DNA from: ARS1285 sp039796495
GTDB lineage: Archaea; Nanobdellota; Nanobdellia; Pacearchaeales; GW2011-AR1
Length of the DNA stretch: 23,567 nucleotides
NCBI GenBank assembly: GCA_039796495.1
Contig: JBDKJQ010000038.1
Location: forward strand, 1-23,567
Direction: 5' to 3'
A program made the translations under genes and the position numbers. The notes under the pieces are model-generated. The model did no database searches. It was not told the origin of the DNA and saw only the letters and a list, made by a program, of their open reading frames with translations. Shown here in pieces: positions 13,862 through 21,365 of the stretch (its first letter is position 1; each line of letters opens with the position of its first letter).

Positions 13862-14157
13862 GCTAACCCCAACATCATCATCACTTCCTTGCTTGGCTCC
13901 CACATCGGCGTAAAGACAACTTCAACATCTGCTTCTTTGAATCCGTGTTCGACTAAATTCTTTTTTACATCGCTGACCAGAACCGGTCCATACGGACAAA
14001 GCGGACTGGTGAAAGTCATTTTTATAAAAACTTTTTTCCCGCTAATAGTGATTCCATAGATAAGTCCCAACGTATAGATATCTATTCCTAACTCAGGATC
14101 AATGACTTTTTTCAGAGATTCTATTGCATGTTCTTGTGTTAATTTTTTGTGTGCCAT
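13858..14157 (-). CDS. sufT: MIP18/DUF59 family protein (SufT-like)
   Basis: The 99-residue protein has the DUF59/MIP18 signature: VIDPELGIDIYTLGLIYGI near residues 18-36, MTFTSPLCPYGP near 47-58 with the conserved Cys, and WEPSKEVMM at the C-terminus. Such proteins act in Fe-S cluster maturation or delivery (SufT, PaaD, CIA2 relatives). It overlaps sufD by one base (TAATG) and sufS by four (ATGA), so it is firmly part of the operon. The symbol sufT is by context. Confidence 0.88.
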   Translation of the reverse strand: MAHKKLTQEHAIESLKKVIDPELGIDIYTLGLIYGITISGKKVFIKMTFTSPLCPYGPVLVSDVKKNLVEHGFKEADVEVVFTPMWEPSKEVMMMLGLA

Positions 14158-15335
14158 TATAATGAACTGATGATTGAATGATATACTTTTTCTTTAATAG
14201 AGTGTTCGAATAGCTCAAGCACCGGAGCAAAATAACCTTCAATAATTTTTTTTTGCGCTTGTTCTTTGGTAAAACCGCGTGACATGAGATAGAAAACCTT
14301 TTCCATATCTAATTGTCCGATTGAGCTGCCGTGACTGCATTTCACATCATGATTGTTGATTTCAAGATTGGGGATTGCATGGGCTTCTGCTTTATCGCTG
14401 AGCAATAGCGCCTCTTGTTTTTCATATCCATTGCTTCCAACTGCCGCCCTTTCAATTCTGACAAGTCCACGCGATAATGCCTTTGCTTCATCAAACAATA
14501 CTCCTTTCGTGACAATATCCGATAGAGTATAGGGCGCATGGTGAATCGATGCGGTATAAATATCAAAGAGCTGGTCTTTATTTTCCAAATATAACACTGT
14601 ATTATTCGTCGATGCGCCACTTTCTTTCAATTCACTTACAATAGAACTTCGCATATAATAACTGCCAAGGCAAATGTCATGCCATCGCACACTGCTATCT
14701 TTTTTGCATATTGCTTTTCTTTGTTGCATGCATAGGGAACTTTTATCCAGATTCTGTATGCTCACAAAATCAAATGTGCTATTCTCCTCGGCAATGATTC
14801 TCACTATCTCAGCAGTATAGTGATGTTTATCAGAATATTTGTTCATGAGAATCTTTGCCTGAGCATTTTTTCCGACAAAAATAAACAAGGCATGAATATT
14901 CTGTCCTACAAGAGTATTATCGATAATAATTGGTTTATCAAGAATTGTATCTGGTGGAATTCTAATTACTAAAAAATCATTTGTACACGCACGGTTAAAA
15001 AAATCCACTTGATTATCTTCTTTGTCATTCCATTGTTCTGAAAAAAATTCCTGCAGCATTTGTTTGTTATGTTCAAAAAATTCTTTATCAATGGTTGTTC
15101 CTGAAAAAATCTCGACAGTATCCGGATGCTGTATAGTCTTCTGTGAAGTTTTAAAAAAAACAGGAGTAAGCGCATCAAAATCGAAATTCGGCTTAACGAC
15201 TATATTCAATCCCTGCCGAAAGGGTATTTCAGGAGCAGTTTTCATCGCTTCAAGAGCATTGTTTCTATAACGTTTAACATCTTCAGCTTCATCTATACGT
15301 TCCAACAGTTTCAAAAAAGTATGTGCTTCTTTCAT
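14157..15335 (-). CDS. sufD: Fe-S cluster assembly protein SufD
   Basis: The 392-residue protein has the SufB/SufD beta-helix core and the SufD C-terminal signature VKCSHGSSIGQLDMEKVFYLMSRG, including the conserved Cys and His used at the SufB-SufD interface, then GYFAPVLELF. The N-terminal part (about 1-110) is divergent, as is usual in SufD. With SufB and SufC it forms the SufBCD scaffold. It follows sufB after 5 nt and overlaps sufT. SufB and SufD are paralogues; the assignment follows the shorter length and the SHG motif. Confidence 0.93.
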   Translation of the reverse strand: MKEAHTFLKLLERIDEAEDVKRYRNNALEAMKTAPEIPFRQGLNIVVKPNFDFDALTPVFFKTSQKTIQHPDTVEIFSGTTIDKEFFEHNKQMLQEFFSEQWNDKEDNQVDFFNRACTNDFLVIRIPPDTILDKPIIIDNTLVGQNIHALFIFVGKNAQAKILMNKYSDKHHYTAEIVRIIAEENSTFDFVSIQNLDKSSLCMQQRKAICKKDSSVRWHDICLGSYYMRSSIVSELKESGASTNNTVLYLENKDQLFDIYTASIHHAPYTLSDIVTKGVLFDEAKALSRGLVRIERAAVGSNGYEKQEALLLSDKAEAHAIPNLEINNHDVKCSHGSSIGQLDMEKVFYLMSRGFTKEQAQKKIIEGYFAPVLELFEHSIKEKVYHSIISSL

Positions 15336-15340
15336 GAGAA

Positions 15341-16747
15341 TTAACCTAACGAGCCTTCCATCTCAAGTTGAATAAGTCGGTTTAATTCAACAGCATATTC
15401 GAGCGGAAGTTCTTTGACAATCGGCTCGATAAATCCTGAAACAATCATTTGTGTTGCCTGCTCCTCTGTTAAACCACGTGACATTAAATAAAAGACGTGT
15501 TCCTCACTTATTTTACCAACACTTGCTTCATGTGCAAGATTTGTCGTCGGCTCTTTCACATCCATATATGGAAAAGTATTGCTCTGGCTCGTACTATCCA
15601 TCATTAATGCATCACATTCAACATTTGATGTAGCATGCAGTGCTCCTTTCTTCACACTTAATAGTCCACGGTAACTGGTGACTCCGCCATCTTTGCTGAT
15701 AGATTTTGAAACAATGGTTGAGCTGGTGTTTTTCCCGATATGGACAACTTTACTGCCAGTGTCTTGATTCTGGTCTTTTCCGGCAAATGCAATACCAATA
15801 AAATCAGATTTACTTCGGTCTCCGATTAACACTGATGCAGGATAAAGCATAGTTACGCAGCTGCCCATATTTCCATTGATCCATTCGACAAAACCGTCCT
15901 CACTAACAACCGCACGTTTCGTATTCAAATTATACGTATTCTTACTCCAGTTTTCAATGCTGGAATATCGTGCGCGTGCTTTTTTCTTGACATGGATTTC
16001 AACACAGCCAGCATGTAAAGAATTTTCAGAATATTGCGGCGCAGAACAGCCCTCGATATACTGCAGTGATCCTCCCTCATCAACAATGATAAGTGTATGT
16101 TCAAATTGTCCTCCTCGACGGGCATTCATCCTAAAATATGCTTGCAGGGGAAAATCAACAGTGATATTTTTTGGAACATAAATAAACGTGCCACCACTCC
16201 ACACCGCCGCATGCAAAGCAGAAAATTTATGCAGACTTATCGGAACACAGTTTGTCATAAAATGTTCTTTTACAAGATCAGGATATTGTTTGACTGCTTC
16301 ATCCATGTCTAAAAATACAACGCCTTTTTCCTCAAGATCTTTCCGTAAATTGTGATAGACAACCTCTGATTCATACTGCGCGCCAACGCCACCAAGTACT
16401 GTTCGTTCTGCTTCAGGAATGCCAAGTCGTTCATAAGTTTTTCGAATATCTTCAGGAACATCATTCCAGGAAGTTGAATTTTTTTTCGCGTCAGGTTTCA
16501 TATAAAAAATTATTTTGGAAAGATCAAGTTTTGATAAATCAGGGCCCCAGTCAGGCATTTCCTTTTCCAAAAAAACTTTTAATCCTAACAATCGTTTGCT
16601 CAGCATCCATTCAGGCTCCTTCTTATCCTTGGAAATTTCTCGCACCAGCTCTTCAGTTATTCCCGGCTGCGCCTTAAACAGCAAATTTTCTTCATTATGC
16701 TGATCATACACTTCCCGATTGATGTCAAATGTCTGCATGGTTTCCAT
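15341..16747 (-). CDS. sufB: Fe-S cluster assembly protein SufB
   Basis: The 468-residue protein has the full SufB architecture. The N-terminal helical part includes EPEWMLSKRLLGLKVF. The beta-helix core includes TVDFPLQAYFRMN, IVDEGGSLQYIEGCSAP, and VECDALMMDSTSQSNTFPYM with the Cys that receives sulfur. The C-terminal motif is HEASVGKISEEHVFYLMSRGL, ending in FIEPIVKELPLEYAVELNRL. It is the first gene of the suf operon, with a TATA box and a palindromic operator-like site just upstream. A second Met at codon 4 is an alternative start. Confidence 0.96.
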   Translation of the reverse strand: METMQTFDINREVYDQHNEENLLFKAQPGITEELVREISKDKKEPEWMLSKRLLGLKVFLEKEMPDWGPDLSKLDLSKIIFYMKPDAKKNSTSWNDVPEDIRKTYERLGIPEAERTVLGGVGAQYESEVVYHNLRKDLEEKGVVFLDMDEAVKQYPDLVKEHFMTNCVPISLHKFSALHAAVWSGGTFIYVPKNITVDFPLQAYFRMNARRGGQFEHTLIIVDEGGSLQYIEGCSAPQYSENSLHAGCVEIHVKKKARARYSSIENWSKNTYNLNTKRAVVSEDGFVEWINGNMGSCVTMLYPASVLIGDRSKSDFIGIAFAGKDQNQDTGSKVVHIGKNTSSTIVSKSISKDGGVTSYRGLLSVKKGALHATSNVECDALMMDSTSQSNTFPYMDVKEPTTNLAHEASVGKISEEHVFYLMSRGLTEEQATQMIVSGFIEPIVKELPLEYAVELNRLIQLEMEGSLG

Positions 16748-16754
16748 AGTAAAT

Positions 16755-16770
16755 CTTAACTATCGTTAAG
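16755..16770. promoter_or_regulatory. Palindromic operator-like site at the sufB start site
   Basis: CTTAACTATCGTTAAG consists of perfect inverted arms CTTAAC/GTTAAG around TATC. It sits between the sufB TATA box and ATG, over the predicted transcription start, where a bound repressor would block initiation. Its first 12 bases recur exactly at 17545-17556. Binding by the cysteine-containing regulator at 17571 is inferred. Confidence 0.6.
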
Positions 16771-16779
16771 TTTATTCGC

Positions 16780-16791
16780 TTTTTAAAGATT
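16780..16791 (-). promoter_or_regulatory. TATA box of the suf operon
   Basis: AATCTTTAAAAA on the minus strand puts the transcription start near 16760, about 12 nt before the sufB ATG and inside the operator-like palindrome. Confidence 0.5.
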
Positions 16792-16816
16792 ATGGCAGAT
16801 GTTTATTGGTTAAAGA

Positions 16817-17521
16817 TTAATCATACCTCTCAAAGAAAATCTGCTCAATGGAAACCCCTTTCTGCAATAACAGCTCTCTGACAGATAATACCATTTCTTT
16901 CAGTCCGCAGATGTAATAATCTGCATCAGGATTGAATATTTTTTCCAGCATATCCTGCACATGCATTTTTTCTTTATTCTCAGATCTGCTAAAAACCTGG
17001 TGATAAGAAAATCGTTCGTTTCTAGAATTTTTAAATTCCTCATCATACAACACATCCTCTTCATCCCTATAGCCGGCGATTAAGTCTATTTTCCTTCCAA
17101 AAGCATGGTGTAAAATATGATGAATCATCGGCCGAAATGGCGTAACACCAGTCCCTGTGGAGATAAAAATAATCGGTTTATCGCGAGAATGTTCATGCAA
17201 AATAAATTTTCCTAAAGGACCAATTGCTCTGACTTTTTCTCCCACATTCCAGTTATCAATAAGTGAAGTGCCTTGTCCCTCTTTCAGAATTTTGATGCAC
17301 AGCTCAATCGGGCCCGTATTATCTTTTGAGGCAATTGAGTAAGATCGTCTGAATTCAGCTCCCTCTTTCTCCAAAAGTAATGTGATGAACTGTCCTGGAA
17401 TAAAAGAAAATCCTTCCGGCTTATGTATCACAATCTCCTTGACATCGTGCGTCAATTTTTTTATGCTAGTAACGTTTTCTTCAAATTTTAAAATAGTTGG
17501 TTTCACCAGTTCCATATGCAT
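16817..17521 (-). CDS. Ferredoxin-NAD(P) reductase-like flavoprotein
   Basis: The 234-residue protein has the FNR-family two-domain layout. The FAD-binding barrel carries RRSYSIAS (R59-x-Y61-S62) after PGQFITLLL. The nucleotide-binding domain carries FISTGTGVTPFRPMI (about 115-130), YICGLKEMV near the C-terminus, and a final FFERYD. There is no attached 2Fe-2S domain, so it needs a separate electron partner; the free ferredoxin at 19973 is a candidate. Met1 and Met3 are both possible starts. It is divergent from the HTH regulator and shares its operator-bearing promoter, suggesting a role in Fe-S assembly or repair. Confidence 0.87.
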   Translation of the reverse strand: MHMELVKPTILKFEENVTSIKKLTHDVKEIVIHKPEGFSFIPGQFITLLLEKEGAEFRRSYSIASKDNTGPIELCIKILKEGQGTSLIDNWNVGEKVRAIGPLGKFILHEHSRDKPIIFISTGTGVTPFRPMIHHILHHAFGRKIDLIAGYRDEEDVLYDEEFKNSRNERFSYHQVFSRSENKEKMHVQDMLEKIFNPDADYYICGLKEMVLSVRELLLQKGVSIEQIFFERYD

Positions 17522-17544
17522 ACATTTCTCATAAGCCTTAAATA

Positions 17545-17560
17545 CTTAACTATCGTGAAT
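17545..17560. promoter_or_regulatory. Second copy of the suf operator-like site, in the divergent promoter
   Basis: CTTAACTATCGTGAAT shares its first 12 bases with the sufB site; the second arm is degenerate (GTGAAT for GTTAAG). It lies directly downstream of CCTTAAATACTTAA, the probable TATA box of the regulator at 17571, and inside the reductase promoter. One bound protein could control both genes. Confidence 0.6.
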
Positions 17561-17570
17561 TATACATACA

Positions 17571-17933
17571 ATGAAACTCATGCCCCAAGAAATCGAAGTC
17601 TGGTATCTTATCCCTGCTTTAAGAAAAGAACTTGCAAAAATTTTCATCAAAGATTTTAATTTATCACAAAAACAAGTTGCAGATCTTCTTGAATTAACCG
17701 AAAGCGCGGTTTCTCAATATCTTGCCGAAAAGCGCGCCAATGAATTCAAGTTTAATAAGCAGGAACATGAGGAAATTAAAAAAACAGCTGCGAAAATTCT
17801 CAAGGATAAAAAAAACAGCAACGCCTATGTGTATCAATTGACCATAAAATTCAGAGGAAGCGAGAACATCTGCAAGATTCACAAAAAACAGGATAAAAGT
17901 TTGCCCATAGCGTGCAAGATATGCTGTGAATAA
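17571..17933 (+). CDS. Small HTH transcriptional regulator with C-terminal Fe-S/Zn cysteine motif (COG2522-like)
   Basis: The 120-residue protein matches the archaeal COG2522 type. The N-terminal EIEVWYLIPALRKELAKIF leads into an XRE-like helix-turn-helix (residues 31-55, LSQKQVADLLELTESAVSQYL). A linker follows, then a C-terminal metal-binding segment with C101, C115, C118 and C119 (CKIH then ACKICC). These cysteines could hold a zinc or an iron-sulfur cluster. The operator-like sites at its own promoter and at sufB make an Fe-S-sensing repressor of suf, functionally like IscR or SufR but of unrelated family, a reasonable inference. An alternative start is Met4 (17580). Confidence 0.85.
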   Translation: MKLMPQEIEVWYLIPALRKELAKIFIKDFNLSQKQVADLLELTESAVSQYLAEKRANEFKFNKQEHEEIKKTAAKILKDKKNSNAYVYQLTIKFRGSENICKIHKKQDKSLPIACKICCE

Positions 17934-17963
17934 AAAAGAAAACTATTCTTCTAAACACATACT

Positions 17964-17974
17964 TGTTTAAATAG
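17964..17974 (+). promoter_or_regulatory. TATA box for thyA
   Basis: TGTTTAAATAG is centred about 27 nt before the thyA ATG (17996). AACTATT (17941-17947) and AATAGTT (17970-17976) flank it as an inverted repeat of uncertain meaning. Confidence 0.5.
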
Positions 17975-17995
17975 TTCTAAGATTTCTTAATAGCA

Positions 17996-18796
17996 ATGAA
18001 ACAATATCTGAATTTGTTAAGGGCAATACAAGAAAGAGGAACGGAAAAATCAGATCGGACAGGAACCGGAACAAAATCTATTTTTGGATATCAGATGCGA
18101 TTTGATCTGCAGGAAGGATTTCCCTTAGTAACAACAAAAAAACTGCATACAAAAAGCGTTATTGGAGAATTATTATGGATGTTGCGAGGAGAAACAAATG
18201 TTAAATCGCTGAATGATCAGGGAATAACTATCTGGGATGAGTGGGCTGATAATGACGGAGAATTAGGTCCGATTTACGGGTATCAATGGAGATCGTGGCC
18301 GACTTCAGATGGTAAATCTATAGATCAGATAAAAAATGTGATTGAAGAAATTAAAAAAAATCCAGATTCTCGACGATTGATTGTCAGCGCATGGAATGTT
18401 GCAGACCTTTCAAAAATGGCACTTCCTCCTTGCCACCTTTTATTTCAATTCTACGTTGCAGACAACAAGTTGAGCTGCCAACTTTATCAGCGATCAGCCG
18501 ATGTTTTTCTAGGAGTCCCCTTTAATATTGCAAGCTATGCCCTATTAACTCTGATGATAGCCCAAGAGACTGGAAAGAAACCAGGAGAATTTATCCACGT
18601 ATCAGGAGATGCTCACATCTATAACAATCATAAAGAACAGGTTGCTTTGCAATTGTCTCGTGAGCCGCGCCCGCTTCCCACCATGAAAATTCCTCAAGGA
18701 TCGCTCGAAGAAATTATTTCAACAGCAAAACCCTCTGATTTTGTTCTGGAAAATTATAATCCTCATCCGCATATTAAAGCGCCAGTTGCAGTCTGA
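17996..18796 (+). CDS. thyA: Thymidylate synthase (ThyA)
   Basis: The 266-residue, folate-dependent enzyme converts dUMP to dTMP. It aligns almost gap-free with the 264-residue E. coli form: R21 (DRTGTGT), RR at 126-127, catalytic C146 in ALPPCHLLFQF, QRSADVFLGVPFNIASYALL, and the C-terminal ending APVAV. The gene is therefore of bacterial type, whereas many archaea have ThyX or a divergent ThyA, so acquisition by transfer is likely (inference). No dihydrofolate reductase gene is adjacent. It is transcribed alone from a near-leaderless promoter and is convergent with taw1. Confidence 0.97.
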   Translation: MKQYLNLLRAIQERGTEKSDRTGTGTKSIFGYQMRFDLQEGFPLVTTKKLHTKSVIGELLWMLRGETNVKSLNDQGITIWDEWADNDGELGPIYGYQWRSWPTSDGKSIDQIKNVIEEIKKNPDSRRLIVSAWNVADLSKMALPPCHLLFQFYVADNKLSCQLYQRSADVFLGVPFNIASYALLTLMIAQETGKKPGEFIHVSGDAHIYNNHKEQVALQLSREPRPLPTMKIPQGSLEEIISTAKPSDFVLENYNPHPHIKAPVAV

Positions 18797-18802
18797 TTTC
18801 TA

Positions 18803-19897
18803 TCACTCGTTTCCCGTAATCATCGGGGAAGCATAATCTTCCATAGAAAAAGTTTTTCCCTGTTCAATTAAATCAAAAAATTTAGGAAAATTAATCCATG
18901 TTTTTTTCCCTAGAGTTTTTCGCGCAAGTAAAATTGCCCGAGAAGGATTATGTTTTTTCACATATTCATATTCAGGAAGTTCTTCAAGTAATTTCTTCAT
19001 GAATATTTCCATCTCTTCCATCGTCGGCATGCTTGTAATGCCGTAATTTTTTCGTCCTGCACCAACCCACACATAACTTTTCAATTCAACAACATCCGGC
19101 ATGCCACGTCTAATCAAGGAAGCATATCCTTTTTCATCACACATATTCTCATCTTTTATCATTGTCAATCGCACGCACGTTCGATATGTTCGTGTTTTAA
19201 GTAAATCCAAGCACGCAAGCATGCGTTCCCAATAATCTTTGAAGAGAGGATTATCAATTGTTTTCATTAATTTTTTATTCGGTGCATCAACACTCAAATA
19301 TAATTGTGTCACTTTGTCAATTTTTTCTATTTGCTCAGGATATTGAGAATTCGTAACCAAAAAAGTTGAGATTCTTCTCTTGTGAAATTCTGTAAGTATT
19401 TCATTGATGAGTGGATAGGTGATTGGCTCACCGGTAAGAGATAATGCAACGTGCCGTACGTTCGCCATTTCGCTAATGGCTTTTTTATTTGCTTTCTCGC
19501 TCCCCATACCTTTAAAGCCCTGTAATAATTTCAAATGTTCATCCATAGCATGTTTAATAATATGCATCGGAGAATCAACAGGACCATACCATTCTTTGTA
19601 TACAGGCGCTTTTTCTCCTCGCCAGCAGAATTTGCAGCGGGATGCACAAAACATCGACGTTGTCATCTGCATACACTGGTGCGAGCGAATGCCGTAAAAT
19701 GCAAATTTATAACAGCCCCCTTCACCACGAATCATTTTCCGCGTCCATTCGCATGTTTTAACAGCCGAATGATTCCCCACAAGGCGATAGCCCTGCTTGG
19801 TTAGTTCTCCTTGCTGTCGTGTAGTGAGCTGTGTTGCTCTATTTCCCTTAGCCACGGGTTCATGCTCATCATTTTGAATAACCGTTAAATGTGTCAT
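18803..19897 (-). CDS. taw1: tRNA 4-demethylwyosine synthase (Taw1/TYW1), radical SAM
   Basis: The enzyme makes the tricyclic 4-demethylwyosine base at G37 of tRNA-Phe. The radical SAM motif C-x3-C-x2-C is in MFCASRCKFCW. Three upstream cysteines spaced exactly C-x12-C-x12-C (KTCEW, GGCYKF, HQCMQ) are the ligands of the second 4Fe-4S cluster found in Taw1. LSLTGEPITYPLINE and LSVDAPNKKLMKTID are further family motifs. The frame is open to a GTG at 19939 (378 aa), but the ATG at 19897 (364 aa) is preferred. The GTG would lie only 12 nt after the TATA-like box at 19940-19953, and the family usually has a shorter N-terminus. Confidence 0.93.
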   Translation of the reverse strand: MTHLTVIQNDEHEPVAKGNRATQLTTRQQGELTKQGYRLVGNHSAVKTCEWTRKMIRGEGGCYKFAFYGIRSHQCMQMTTSMFCASRCKFCWRGEKAPVYKEWYGPVDSPMHIIKHAMDEHLKLLQGFKGMGSEKANKKAISEMANVRHVALSLTGEPITYPLINEILTEFHKRRISTFLVTNSQYPEQIEKIDKVTQLYLSVDAPNKKLMKTIDNPLFKDYWERMLACLDLLKTRTYRTCVRLTMIKDENMCDEKGYASLIRRGMPDVVELKSYVWVGAGRKNYGITSMPTMEEMEIFMKKLLEELPEYEYVKKHNPSRAILLARKTLGKKTWINFPKFFDLIEQGKTFSMEDYASPMITGNE

Positions 19898-19939
19898 ACT
19901 AATGCCTACGCGTAAGGATTTAAGAGCTTTTCTGTCCAC

Positions 19940-19953
19940 AAATATTTTTAAAC
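19940..19953. promoter_or_regulatory. TATA box of the ferredoxin gene, possibly shared with taw1
   Basis: AAATATTTTTAAAC is centred about 25 nt before the ferredoxin ATG (19973), giving a leaderless plus-strand transcript. Read on the minus strand it could also start taw1 near 19922, downstream of the GTG but upstream of the ATG at 19897. Confidence 0.5.
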
Positions 19954-19972
19954 ATCCTCCTTTTTATCAGGT

Positions 19973-20236
19973 ATGGCAAAACTTATCAACATCGAATCAA
20001 AAAAAGAAATAGAAATCCCCGATAACTGTTCATTAATCCCCCAGGCAGAAGAAGTTGACGTTATCTTTGCATGTCAAGACGGATTATGCACCAGTTGTCG
20101 AATGGAAATTATCGAAGGCATGGAAAATTTAACAGAACCAACACAAAACGAAAAAGATACAAATCTTTACAAAAATGAAAGGCTTGCGTGTCAGTGTAAA
20201 ATCAAAAGTGGAACAGTAAAAATGAGAATTGCGTAG
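19973..20236 (+). CDS. 2Fe-2S ferredoxin
   Basis: The 87-residue plant/bacterial-type ferredoxin has ligands C34-x4-C39-x2-C42 (FACQDGLCTSCRM) and a distal Cys at 73 (ERLACQC, with C75 as an extra). The beta-grasp start is KLINIESKKEIEIPDN. It is a soluble one-electron carrier. No reductase domain is attached; the separate FNR-like protein at 16817-17521 is a plausible partner, and Taw1, divergently encoded 75 nt away, is a possible electron acceptor. Both partnerships are inferences. The stop abuts the stop of the convergent 121-residue gene. Confidence 0.92.
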   Translation: MAKLINIESKKEIEIPDNCSLIPQAEEVDVIFACQDGLCTSCRMEIIEGMENLTEPTQNEKDTNLYKNERLACQCKIKSGTVKMRIA

Positions 20237-20602
20237 TTATTTTTTAAAAGAAAAATAATAATTTATAAAATTTTTAATGTCTTGATCAGAAACCCGCGTT
20301 TCAAAATATCTTGATGAATAAAATCTACTTGACGGAATCGTTTCAATAGAAAAAGGCTCACGCAAGAAATGATTATTATATGCTTTTTTTGCTAAAGTCT
20401 CCAAATCAGCTTCAACAATTCCTCCTCCTTGTATTTCACCATCAAACATTAATTCAGGATCGTGAAGTACATATCCTTTTTTTACTGATCGTAATGTTAA
20501 TTCAGCAGCTTGTTCTGAGAATTTCTCACTATCACCGGATAATGGCGAATCTCTTGTACGTTCACAATCTCTAAAAAAAAGAATTAAATTCTGTGTGCTC
20601 AT
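20237..20602 (-). CDS. Uncharacterised 121-residue protein at the end of the dph2 operon
   Basis: I do not recognise this family. The 121-residue soluble protein has MSTQNLILFFRDCERTRDSP at the start, a glycine-rich GEIQGGGIVEADLETLAKKAY stretch mid-protein, and an aromatic C-terminal helix (DIKNFINYYFSFKK). It has a single Cys (C13) and no transmembrane segment. It begins one base after the stop of the Dph2 C-terminal gene, so it is co-transcribed with the split Dph2 and the phosphatase-like gene. That placement suggests a related job in diphthamide or translation, but this is only context. Confidence 0.65.
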   Translation of the reverse strand: MSTQNLILFFRDCERTRDSPLSGDSEKFSEQAAELTLRSVKKGYVLHDPELMFDGEIQGGGIVEADLETLAKKAYNNHFLREPFSIETIPSSRFYSSRYFETRVSDQDIKNFINYYFSFKK

Positions 20603-20603
20603 G

Positions 20604-21365
20604 TTACTCCATCATCTCCAGTGCCTTAATGGGATCAAATGCTTCTCGAATATTAATCATCGGTTTATTAATATTTACAATATCATCAGTGCCGATCCGA
20701 GGACAGGCAGTGTTCACCCAGGCATCGATAAACGGATAGTTTTCCAAAGCAGAAAGATCAAAGGTATTGTCAATAAAGATATATCCTTTTTTCCCATCTT
20801 TCGCTAATTTTTCTTTGAGTTGTTTGGCAGCATACAGATACTGCTGCCCTGGCTTAATTGTCACTAAGATTCCAATATGCTGAGCATGCAAATATTTTTT
20901 TACGTTCGCTTTGGCTCTTAACAATTGTTTTTCAATGGCCTCGCCAGAAAGTTCTTTCACTGAATCAGAAAGAGGATCATACAACACAACAGGTTTCATT
21001 TTTTCTTTCGTTTTATTTTTATTGTTCTTATCAATTTGTGCCAAAAGCAATGCTTTGGGATGAAACAACCCATCTCCCACATAGAGAATCATATCTGCTT
21101 TATCAATGATCGGCTCATTAAAACTATCTGAATAACAATCACATCCTAAAATCTGCAACGGCTGAGCAGTTCGCTTCGCCTTAGTTGTGAGAACTTTTAT
21201 TTTTAATTTTTCAACTTCTTGTACAAAATCATCAAGCTGAGAAAATTGCACCGCAGCAAATAATGCAATGCGTTTTGGTTTTCTCTCCCCCAAAAATTTT
21301 TTAAGTTTCTCACTCACAGTAATCTTCCCTTCAAATTTCGCATCAACAAAAAATAATTCTACCAT
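20604..21365 (-). CDS. dph2: Diphthamide synthase Dph2, domains 2 and 3 (split gene, C-terminal part)
   Basis: The 253-residue protein corresponds to the second and third domains of archaeal Dph2. C75 in QILGCDCYSD matches the domain-2 cluster ligand, and C221 in WVNTACPRIGTDD matches the domain-3 ligand. DMILYVGDGLFHPKALLLA, VVLYDPLS and VTIKPGQQYLYAAKQLKEKL are family blocks. It begins at the strand after the domain-1 boundary (VELFFVDAKF). The missing domain 1 is encoded at 21769-22029, so together the two total 339 residues, close to the single-chain length. The noncanonical radical SAM enzyme transfers the aminocarboxypropyl group of SAM to the EF-2 histidine. The start overlaps the phosphatase-like gene by 7 nt. 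Confidence 0.88.
   Translation of the reverse strand: MVELFFVDAKFEGKITVSEKLKKFLGERKPKRIALFAAVQFSQLDDFVQEVEKLKIKVLTTKAKRTAQPLQILGCDCYSDSFNEPIIDKADMILYVGDGLFHPKALLLAQIDKNNKNKTKEKMKPVVLYDPLSDSVKELSGEAIEKQLLRAKANVKKYLHAQHIGILVTIKPGQQYLYAAKQLKEKLAKDGKKGYIFIDNTFDLSALENYPFIDAWVNTACPRIGTDDIVNINKPMINIREAFDPIKALEMME

Noticed and set aside
13862..13903. 42-nt N-terminal extension of sufS into sufT
   Set aside because: The sequence is sufT coding read in another frame; the ATGA overlap start at 13861 gives the expected SufS N-terminus.
19898..19939. GTG-initiated longer form of taw1
   Set aside because: It would begin only 12 nt after the TATA-like box, probably before the transcript start, and lengthens an already long N-terminus; kept as an alternative.
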